Below are positions 25,801 through 34,918 of a stretch of 38,262 nt of DNA, piece after piece. The position numbers and the translations under genes were made by a program. The DNA is taken from the NCBI GenBank assembly GCA_020536535.1, contig JAHLWZ010000957.1:1-38262 (forward strand), written 5' to 3'. Source of the DNA: Pelomyxa schiedti (Eukaryota; Evosea; Pelobiontida; Pelomyxidae). Under the pieces are notes generated by a model that was given only the letters and a program-made list of their open reading frames with translations, searched no databases and was not told the origin of the DNA. Position 1 is the first letter of the stretch, and each line of letters opens with the position of its first letter.

Positions 25801-28800
25801 TGCTGGCTAATTGAATTGAATGCATTTCCAATCCATTGTTTTCCATTCTTTCTTTGGCACACAAGGGCCAATCTGAACTGGTTGTGAGCTTCCTGAGCTT
25901 GCATTACAGTTTTCGATATATGTTGTTGGGATTCAGTAGATAACAATTCTGGGTGAACACAGCAATAAAGGGAGTCAGGGAACCCGGCTTTTGTAGCCCC
26001 CAGGCATCTATTAAGAAAAATTTCGATTTCTTCTTGCTTTGTTTCAGATGTACAGAAAATCAACTCGTGACGTTCTGGCATAAATCCATGATTGGTGTAC
26101 AATGCCATTACTACATTCAATTCAGATTTATCCCCAATAATTGCAACAAAAATTTTCCCCATGGTAACTTGGCAATCAGTGAACTGATCTCTCGTTTCAT
26201 TAAACACCAATGGCACTTTACATCGCTTGTGTGTTAGAAATACTGATAAATTTTCCCCAAGGGCATTGAGACACTCAAGGTTAAACTGGATGGGAGGAAG
26301 TACTGCTGCACATTTAAGTGTAACTTCAGAGGGTAACAAACAAATTAATTCCTGGACTTCAGAACTTATGTGACCTGAGAGAAGTAGATTGTAAAGAGTC
26401 CATATTTGGTTACTTAAGAAGAAATTCAAAACATAGTGATGTTTTCGTGACTCGTCAAGAGCATTCACAACTTCATCCAGAGAATTGTCAAGATCTCTAT
26501 TCATTTCCTGAAGTGTGTGTACATTTGTATGTTCACAAGCATATTTTGAACCGCAAACGCCAAGGTCGAATATGATGTTCAGTGAAGAGACAATATCTTG
26601 AATTATATCAACAACTAGAATAAATTGCTGCATTGAATTCAATTCAATCTGGCTTGTTGTTCCAGAGAGTCTAACAGTAGGCTTCACTCTTTGATAATCT
26701 GTTGAGGTAAAAAGTAAAGCACGACTCCTCAGGTCAAGTAAATCATTCAGAGTCTTCATGCCAGGCTTCTCTCTGAACGTCAAGACTACCTCACATTGGG
26801 AATCCTTAAAGAAAAAGCGAAATGTGCCTTGACTTATTGTGTTTTGTACAATTTCTCTTGTAACTTCTCCTCTGTTGGCCAGTGAATCAAAGGCATGTTG
26901 TAAGGCATAGAAATTTTCATTACAACTGCGTAGTTTTCCAGCAATTGAAGGACATTCACTACTCACTCTATTCACAACATTAATAAACTCCTCTAAAGAA
27001 CAGAGAGGCTTAACATTGTCTACCAGTGGGGAGATCAGGCGCTTCAAGTCAACCAAGTCAGCTACACATCCTTCTTGGAGCATCTCATCAGAATAGTCTT
27101 CAAAAGCACCTACCAATTGGCGGAGATCCTCAGATCGTTTCTCCTTCAGGAATGTAATCAAAAGTGTACTATCAGTAAGCATTTCAATAAAAGGCCAACT
27201 TGCAGTAGTAACAGCAGAGATTAGACTGGTGAGTTGTTTAGTTTTTATTGCAACATCAGTGATAAGGGAGGCATCAATTTTAGCTGGCTCTAGTGCATCC
27301 ACAGTAACTTGCAGTTTTGAGCAATGCTGTGAAAGTTCACAGATTATCATCGCTCTTAGAAGAAAGGCAGTATTTCGCCTATGGGTTGCTAAAGATAGCA
27401 CAGATTCAAGAGCTTGTTTAGTCTGAGGTGTGAAAGGCGCAAATAATCTCTCTGCTTGAAAGATTTCTGAGGATAGGGATTGGGGATCTATTGAGCCGAA
27501 TACTTCACAAGCAACCTCAAAGGTGAGAGGTTTACTTTGTGCAAGGTTCCTCCAGAAGGAATTAAAACAAGTTAAAGCCGAATTCATAGCTGTCAAAACC
27601 TCATCAACTGTAGAGGGGGTTGTGTGTTTGACCTCAGATTGCCAAAAACTTTGGAAGCTGGTCATATTATAAACTGGAAGTACTAGTTTGAGATGACTTA
27701 AGGGTAACAAAAATGGGTTCCAGAACTCCAAACTTCCTGCCTCCTGTATTCTCAAAGGTGCTCCTTGTGTGTTTTTCCCTTCTTTGAGAACTTGAGCAAA
27801 GCTGGACAATTCTTCTGAAGCAAATGTAGGCACACAAAATTGACGAAGAAACACACTAATGCTTTCAAAGTTTTTGGAGAATTGATTGAAATCGTTCATA
27901 GCTACCTCCACTATCCGAGAGGCTTCAGTTTTGTTAACAGTAAAAGGAGTGATAAACTGAGCAATGGTCAGGGACTCAATAGCAGTGAGGGATTGGAATT
28001 CTTGGATGGGCATTGTTCTTTCAGATAAAGCCCTGGCAAGTTGACTCAGAGTGTTTCTTACTGTTTGCACTTTGATATTTGCATGAGTGATGGGACAACT
28101 CTCTGTTAACATAATAATTCGCCACCAAAAAGGTCCTCCTTTCATCACTGTTACAGCTAAATTATCAGAAGTATGCTCTGGATTGATTGTAGGCAACAAC
28201 TCTAAAAGGTGGCACATGCAAGTGTCAATGAGGGAATTGCTCACTGTATATTCTGAATAAATTGCTGGTTGGCAATGACAAAGTTTAGCTATAATTGCAT
28301 CCAGTTGAGGGAGTGATGGAGTGGCAGAAAAATATGGCTTGATAAAATCCTTGAAGCCATTGAAATACAATTCCATGTTATTTGAGGTGGAAACATCACA
28401 GGCAGTCTCCAAGAAATCGGGCAAAGTGAGAGATTTTTCTATAACAGAATTGTATAAAGTAGATTGGAGGGGACCATCAGATAACTTGGAAAATAAAAGA
28501 GATGCGGACTTCCATAAAACTTGATTAGTGGGGGCACTGTGAAGCCAGGCACTGCAAGTCCCTTTAATAAGCTCATGTGAAGCTCCCTGCTGTTTGAGAG
28601 AGTTGATGATAGGTGGGAAAAGAGTCCAATTACAACCAGTCAATGAAAACTTCGTAACTAGCTCCTTCAGTAAAGTGGGAAAAGAGTTGTCTCCAAAGAG
28701 ATTAGGCAAATCAAAGAAAGGAAGCAAGTCAGATTCCACAGTGGCATTCAATACTTCAGATTTCACTATATTAGCAAGTTCTTCCTGAAAGTTCTGTAGT

Positions 28801-31800
28801 CTCGTCATATTCTCAGATTTGCAGTATGTGAACATAGCAACACGTGATTGCTTCGACCAGTATTTGGTGCAAGGTGAGCAGTGAAACTCAGGAATGTACA
28901 TAGAGGCCTTCTGAAAACAATTCAGATATTGTTGTACTGTTGGTGCAGAAGTGGCCAAGGAGTTAAATATAACTTTTAGATGAGCCTCTTTACTGATTGG
29001 TCTCTTTTGTATAAGTTCGATAACAAAATTCACAAGGTCAGCATATTCTTTGTCCAAGAATTTCTGTTCGGTACATGGTTTGATAAAGTCTAGCCAGGTG
29101 AGTGGTATTTGGTGTATGCTTAAGAGATTCATCCAACTTCTGGGATTAGAAATTGGAAGAGTGACCAATCTTTTGATTGCACACTCCAAACAGTTTAAAA
29201 TGAATCCTGGTAAGGATACACCATTAGAAAGACTTTCTCCAATAGCTTTGAATGAAAGATCAGGATTGGGCCACAAGAAAGAAGGTTGTGACAGATATTG
29301 ATCATTTGAGACTATATAACCAAAAACTATAACAGCCAGGAAGTCCTCATGTATTTGGGGGGAGTGATGCAAAGGTAGTATTTCTTTAGAGGGTTCCAAC
29401 TGAGAAAGGAGTGCTTGCAGTTGGGTAAAATCTTTGCTGGCTGAGGAGACAAAGGCATTGCAACATAGCTTAAAATAGCACCTGAAGACAGAGACATGGT
29501 TACAAGAGGCTAAATAACACTTGAGGCTCAATCGGAATTGATGTGGCCAATGAAAATCAACAAGATTATTACTGTCTGATGTAGCACATTCCCAACAGAG
29601 TTCCTCTTTTGTTTGATGTAGGAACTTGTACTGAACAGCCTTCATGTTAGTGAAGAAAAATGATGGAGAAGACCAATCAACAATACCACTAAAATCTGTT
29701 CCACGTTGTAAGGCCACCTGCCAATGGAAATTACTTAGGGGGAATAGCAGTTAATACACCAAAACCCTTTTACTTTAGGCGGTGCAAATAGACTTACCCT
29801 CATATCCTTGTCCCAGGTTCCAAGCAGTTGGTCATTTCCAACAATATAGACAGAGTGAACCCTTTCTGGTGCACAGACATGAAAAATAATTGGTGTGAGG
29901 TAAGAAACTTCCAATGTTCTTATAATTGCAGAAGTGTGGTTGACCCGGGAAGAAAGAAAGGAATCCAAGGCCAGTGTTTGACAGGAGGAAGCTATGCCCA
30001 CCATGGGATGAGTGAATTTGAGACTGCTCACATCTACGTATGATAGTAAAACCATGACACAACAGTGGGTGTCCCCACCATATGAAGGATGTAGGTATTT
30101 GCAGATGATTTGTTGATAGGAACTGGAGGAAATACTTTTAATGGGGCACACCTTGCACAGTTCATTCATTCTCCACAATTTGGGAGTGATATGCATTGGT
30201 GTGTTTAGCAAGTAATAAATACATGGTAAGATGTAAGACCATGACCATTCCCCCGGTGGGATATAAAGAATTCCCGAGGAGGGTAGTGAGATATTTGAGG
30301 AAAAAGAAGTTGAGATAGAAGTGAGCATAGAACCAGCATGAAACTCAGCTGTGTATATTTGACGTGAAGAAGATATTTCTGTGCAAGATAAATGGATCTA
30401 GGCTACTTCAGTTCTATAGAACAACAGGGGTGCATACCGAAAGAGAATTTGGGAGGATTATTATTGGTTCCCGGTTTTGGATTGGGCAGGAGTAACACAG
30501 AAAGTAGGTTTTCTTTTCTTCCTTAGGGGAAGATAAGGTACTCAGGGCACGTTTGTGAAAGCTGAGGGTATCTCTGCTTAACACTGTTGTATTGTTTGAA
30601 GGTGTTCCTGAAGAAAGGAGACTTTGAGGAGGGGTTTCGGGAAGAGTTACATAGGGTGGAACCAAGTCTAAGAGATATTCTGTCTTACATTATTTTTAAA
30701 GAGATGTGAAATGCAGAACCATTGTCCCTTGTAATAGTCTCATGCCCCATGTATGATGGGTGAAGGTGCCAAGCTTTGATGCACTCTGAACACAACAACC
30801 GGTCACATGACTTGCAAAATGTAAAGCACTCCTCTTCCTTGGACTTCATCATAAATGAGGTGCAGTATGAGCACTCTAACCAATAAAGGCTATCAATATT
30901 TGTTGAAATTTTAGACCACATTTACTTTTAATGGCTCCCCTTTTGTGGGTTTGTCTGCCCTTTGACTTATGGGAATTAGTCAAACAACTGAAGCAATAAA
31001 ATTCCTTGCAGTCAACACAGAAAAAAGATGCATCTTCCCCCCCATAGTCACACTTAATTATGGAAACTGTCAAAGCTAAGAATAATTTAGATCTCCCTGA
31101 AATAGAGAATAAGAGGATAATTGACACACATTGGTGACACCTTAGTTCAGGGGAACGATGTACAAAATCAAAGCACTGTTTACAAAGCAGCTTTCTACAT
31201 TGTGGGCATTCAGTGCAAGAGACTGTACTGGAGTTGCACCATCCACAAGTAGGCACTACAACACTCACCACCACAGACTGAGCAGGGTCTCGGTGATGTG
31301 AGAGTTTCAAGTGCATAACTGCATCACAGGCTGTGCAGAAAAGGGGGGCATCCAGGCAGTCAGCACATCGGAAAAGTCCCTCTTTCTTCCCACAGTTACC
31401 ACATCCTGTGTAACATTTATTTGATTCCTTGATGGGAGTTTTGCGTACTTATAAGTTCTATGGTTGTGTGTTTCTTGCGAGCCTCGCTCTTGTGGGTTGC
31501 CTTGAAACATGCCAAACAAAACAGTGCAGGCTTCAACTCTTTAAAACATTGTTCACATTTCTTCACAGCCGGTAATTCTTCACACGCTTGGCACGGATCT
31601 GTTGCTGGTGGTTGCGTTCCTACCGATAGTCAAACGGTTGTTCGGCGTCGTACGTGCAGCTAAAATTTGTTTTGTGAAAGAACGACCTGAGTGGTCCCTA
31701 TTCACATACGCGGTGTGATAGAAGGCATAGCAACGAGAACAATACGTCACACCACACTCAGTGCAGGGACAACCGGCCGCCCCTTCGCATTTGTAACACA

Positions 31801-31807
31801 CCTGCAT
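16882..31807 (-). CDS. Giant mysterin/RNF213-like AAA+ protein: B-boxes, CBM20, AAA+, RZ finger, no RING
   Basis: Roughly 4,800-4,900 residues, close to animal RNF213. Start ATG 31805-31807; stop TAG 16882-16884. Six B-box-like zinc fingers come first, from exons 31807-31687, 31598-31449, 31405-31130 and on to about 30705, with motifs such as CYKCEGAAGCPCTECG, PCQACEELPAVKKCEQC, CGNCGKKEGLFRCADC, CTECPQCRKLLCKQC and FFCVDCKEFYCFSC. A disordered linker (about 30665-30440) and a CBM20 starch-binding domain (VYIVGNDQLLGTWDKDMR spliced to VALQRGTDF, AVQYKFLHQTKEELCWE) follow. A single exon, 29717-18191, holds the core. AAA site 1 has GDTGCGKTSLIRFL (near 24570) with Walker B CWAFFDEINTSEH. AAA site 2 has GKPGCSKSLSMQLI (near 23530) with VVILDEVGLAE. 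A LNRFEKQVLTYEE segment matches the mysterin core, and the RZ-type finger lies near 19120-19040. Three short exons end the C-terminal domain. No RING C/H pattern is present where RNF213 carries it. Mysterins are ATP-driven ubiquitin ligases acting on lipid droplets and bacterial LPS; activity here is inferred. Confidence 0.87.
19030..19125 (-). other. RZ-type zinc finger of the mysterin-like protein (variant ligands)
   Basis: Encodes YRCQCGTNFILGCAG followed by ESTICPSCSTLI. In RNF213 and ZNFX1 the RZ finger follows roughly C-x3-H-x6-C-x8-C-x2-C (pattern from memory). Here the first and last two Cys keep that spacing, but the His position is Thr and the middle Cys is one residue early. An extra Cys sits two residues after the first and may replace the missing ligand. 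Confidence 0.6.
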
Positions 31808-31843
31808 TTTCTGGATAAAAAAAAGAAACGGGGTTTTTTCTTT
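31808..31843 (-). promoter_or_regulatory. 36-bp gap with a splice-acceptor-like tract before the mysterin start
   Basis: On the minus strand, the stretch between the RING-UBL-TerD stop and the mysterin ATG is a pyrimidine-rich run ending in ttatccag, directly followed by AAA ATG. It looks like a good 3' splice site. It could serve a 5' UTR intron, a spliced read-through transcript joining the two genes, or nothing. No conventional promoter fits in 36 bp. Confidence 0.4.
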
Positions 31844-33066
31844 TTATAAGATTGGGGGGAGATCGGGGAGAGTTGATGAACAGGCAGCTTTAATTTTGGT
31901 ATAATCCCTGGCATTGCCGCTTGCAGGGCGCCCAAGGGCCGTTACACTCCACCCTCCTGTTATTCGTTGTAGCACACACATAAGTACAGCCTGCCAGGCA
32001 CCAGCTTTGCGAATTGGGAAATCACTCAAAGGGTTGTTGGGCGTGCTCTGGTCATAGAGGCTTACTGTGGGTGCAGAAAAATGGCGTATAGTTGGCACTT
32101 TCCATGCACTCAGAACAAAAAAGAAGTAGGCAGAGTCAATGGGAACCTTGGAGAGAGAAATGGAGATGTGGTGTGTCCCACGCTCGACACTGCGGTCCAG
32201 AATATCACCCGAGTGTCGTAAACATGCATGAGGTCTTCTATGGTGATAATCTGCAAGGAAAAGGAACTTTCCACGTTTGTCATAGACAAGACAGGTTCCA
32301 TCAAGGTAATCAGTTTTGTGAGAAGGAAACCCCCAGGAGAGGTCAAGCCTAATTTCCGATAGGCTTGCTTGAGGTCCAACGAAACAGTGCATCACAACCA
32401 GCAACTGAACGTTACTTGTGGGAGAAACGGAATGAGTACCAAGTGTCGCTTTACTGCCATTCGGCATGACATCAGTGAGTTCTTTACCATTGGAAATCAA
32501 TCGCTGCTTCTCCACCGTGATATCGGTGCGCCTTTTAACGATACGCTTTATTCTAGAAATTTTAGTTTTTGTCTTGAACGGGACTTGTATAACGTCCCCT
32601 GCCAGCAGTGAGATAAAAAGAGTTCCTTGTGTTGCAGATACTGTCCTGTTCGAGTTGCCTTGTGGAATGGAATAAGACTGCGCAGTCCACTGCTGTTGAA
32701 GAATTTGTTGGTCTTCCACAGGAATAGGAGAGCTGCAAACAGGGCACGGCTTCTCGCTGGAAACGGCATCAAAGTGAAGATACTTGGCTAAACACTTAAC
32801 AAGCATTAAATTGTAAAAACCTCCAGCTGTATAACAAACCACGAGACACCAGGTTGGGTGATGGTGGCAGCCAGGGCCCATTGTCCTCGAGGAAGGAAAG
32901 TCTTCGCGTAGTTTCCTTTCGGCACAAGACGCACACAAAGCCATTCCACAAAGCAAGTTCTTTAAGGAAAAAATGAAAGGGTTATTGCAAGAATCATCAG
33001 GAGAAATATAACTCTGAGACTGAAACCTCCTCGCCACACTGAGACGTGTGTTCTGTTCCCTAACAT
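31844..33066 (-). CDS. RING - ubiquitin-like - TerD domain protein (putative E3 ligase)
   Basis: 374 residues from exons 33066-33013, 32959-32840 and 32794-31844 (stop TAA 31844-31846); introns of 53 and 45 nt. The RING finger appears only after splicing: Cys27, Cys30 (CASC), Cys49, His51/52, Cys56, Cys59, Cys75, Cys78 (CPVC), a normal cross-brace order. A ubiquitin-like fold follows at about residues 115-190 (TLFISLLAGDVIQVPF, KQRLISNGKELTD). A TerD domain covers about 200-355: IRLDLSWGFPSHKTDYLDGT, CLVYDKRGKFLFLADYHH, RHSGDILDRSVERGTHHISI, FFFVLSAWK and LMCVLQRITGGWSVTALGRP. TerD proteins are calcium-binding members of bacterial tellurite/stress and phage-defence clusters. The RING suggests E2 binding and ubiquitin transfer; the UBL could dock on ubiquitin machinery. 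I know of no well-studied protein with this combination. It ends 36 bp before the mysterin start and is divergent from the GH28 gene. Confidence 0.82.
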
Positions 33067-33158
33067 CTCCAACTCGATCTCTCGGTAACAGTTCCGAAAT
33101 TTCTCCCCACGAACCTGAAGGTGCTGTTCCTTGAACCGTCTAAGAGCTCTTTTAGCCG
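33067..33158. promoter_or_regulatory. Divergent promoter between RING-UBL-TerD and GH28 genes
   Basis: 92 bp separate the two divergent start codons. No core element is recognisable. The call is positional. Confidence 0.45.
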
Positions 33159-34845
33159 ATGCGAGCCGTTATTACCCACCTTCGGGTTTCGTTTGCTCTG
33201 GTTGTTGTCCTTTCTTGTTTTGCCTCTGCCACAACCACGTACGACGTGGTAGCCGACTGCGGCGCCAAAGGGGACGGCGTCACGTCGGACGTCCAGGCCA
33301 TCCGCTACTGCGTCTCCAAGGCCGGGGCGACGCCGGGCGGGGCGACCGTCCGGTTCCCGGCGGGCAACTACCTCACCGGCCGCATCAGCCTCGAGTCCAA
33401 CGTGCGGCTGTGGCTCGACCGCGACGCCACGCTGCTGGGCTCGCTCGACGTAAACGACTACAGCGCGACCAACCACGACGCCTGGGCGCTGATCCACGCC
33501 TACCAGGTCTCCAACGTCAGCCTCGAGGGCGACGGCGCCGTCGACGGCCGCGCGGCCCTGTGGGTCGACCACTGGGACGAGCCCGAGCTGCAGCTGGTGC
33601 CGTGGAACAACAGCACCAACACGATCTGGAGCGGGTACGGGGGCTGCACCGGGTCCAACTGCAGGCCCAGGCTCGCGTGGTTCATACAGTGCGACAACAT
33701 CACCATCAAGGGCATCACGCTGAGGAACAGCGCCTTTTGGACTCTGCACATTTTGGGATCGTCGAATATCTACATTAGCGGAATCCACATCCTCGGTGAT
33801 GACAGGTGAGAAAAAAAGTTGGAATTGGTATTGGAATTGTTGTGCTCTCATTTCTTTAGAATCTTTATGGACTGCCTTGTTTAATGTTTAGTAGTTGTAC
33901 TCTAATGCAATAATAATAATATTTGGTAGGTTCCCTAACAATGATGCATTTGATCCTGACTCTTCTCACAACATCGTTTTTGAGAACAACTACCTTGACA
34001 CTGGTGATGATGGCGTATGTCCCAAAGCAACTTCAGGCTATGGACAGACGTATAACATGCACGTTCGGAACTGCACAATTAGATCCCGTTCGTGTGCTGT
34101 GAAGTTCGGTTCAGTTAACGCCGAAGACAGTGCGTTCCAATCTTCTTTGCTAAGCTAGAAGCCCACTCACTTTATCAACATTTCCTAGTGCACGATATGG
34201 TATTCGAAAATCTCACAATTTGGGATACCAATCGAGGTCTTGGCATTCAGCAACGTGACCCTGGCAACATCTACAACATAACATTCCGCAATATCAAAAT
34301 TTATGGAACCCGTTACTGGCCTGATACATGGTGGGGTGTAGCTGAGGTATTTCTGCTTTATACCCTTATCACAACGACTAAACGGTCCACTTACATAACA
34401 GCCAATCTATGTGGTCTCTGCACAAAGAAATGAGGGATACCCTACAGCTGGCATCTCACATGATATTACATTCGAGGACATCGAAGCAGTGGCAGAGAAC
34501 GGCATAATCATATCTGGAAGAATTGCAAACGGCGGTCAATCACCACGCAATATCACACTGCGGAATATCAAGTTGCACATTGACCGATACAGCAATATCT
34601 CCTCCCCCAGTCATGACTACAGGCCGTCCTCCGATCCCGAGGTTGTGGTGTGTGATATTGATGGAATCTATCTGGAGAGTGCACAAGAAGTAACTCTTGA
34701 CAACGTAAAAATCACCTATGGAACACCAACGCAAGACTTCTATGGGGTGTGTCTGGGAGGCTACAATTCCACTTATAAGTTAATTAACTTTGATTGCACT
34801 GATCCAGTCAAGCCGAAAAAAAGGGAAGAGGAAGTTGACAAGTAA
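33159..34845 (+). CDS. Secreted glycoside hydrolase family 28 (polygalacturonase-like) enzyme
   Basis: A pectin-type GH28 right-handed beta-helix enzyme, likely secreted. Start ATG 33159 with a signal peptide (hydrophobic core FALVVVLSCFASA). Exons 33159-33805, 33930-about 34129, 34189-34345 and 34402-34845; stop TAA 34843-34845. The first intron (33806-33929, 124 nt) is longer than usual here. Early motifs DCGAKGDGVTSDVQAI and FPAGNYLTGRISL are typical of GH28. Catalytic-region motifs: NNDAFDPDSSHNIVFENN (N-x-D) and DTGDDGVCPK (the Asp pair) are kept. Where classical members have G-H-G the protein has RSRSCAVKFGS, and where they have R-I-K it has RGLGIQQRD. Substrate specificity therefore probably differs from endo-polygalacturonase, or it belongs to a divergent subgroup. 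Repeated NITLRNIK-like beta-helix turns follow. Most of exon 1 is extremely GC-rich while exons 2-4 have the local composition. Such an enzyme suits an organism digesting plant or algal material. Confidence 0.87.
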
Positions 34846-34918
34846 CTTTTTTAAAAAAAAAACTTGTTCTACCCTCTGTCTATTTACAGTCGCAAGAAAA
34901 GATTGCATTTTGTGAGTG
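34846..34918. terminator. Convergent 3' ends of GH28 and AlbA_2-STAND genes
   Basis: 73 bp between convergent stop codons, containing a T5-A10 block at about 34849-34863. Both 3' UTRs must be very short or overlap. Confidence 0.4.

Noticed and set aside
19479-29301. Many plus-strand ORFs of 60-131 codons across the mysterin exon
   Set aside because: All are antisense to one uninterrupted 3,842-codon frame with recognisable AAA motifs, and none resembles a protein family.
33131-33778. Plus-strand ORF of 215 codons in a second frame of the GH28 exon
   Set aside because: Arg/Gly/Pro-rich frame created by the same GC bias. The 33159 frame has the signal peptide and GH28 motifs.
33060-33851. Minus-strand ORF of 263 codons opposite the GH28 first exon
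   Set aside because: A shadow of the GC-rich exon: Gly/Ala/Val/Pro-rich, no family, overlaps the signal peptide and catalytic domain of a clear GH28 gene and the neighbour's exon.
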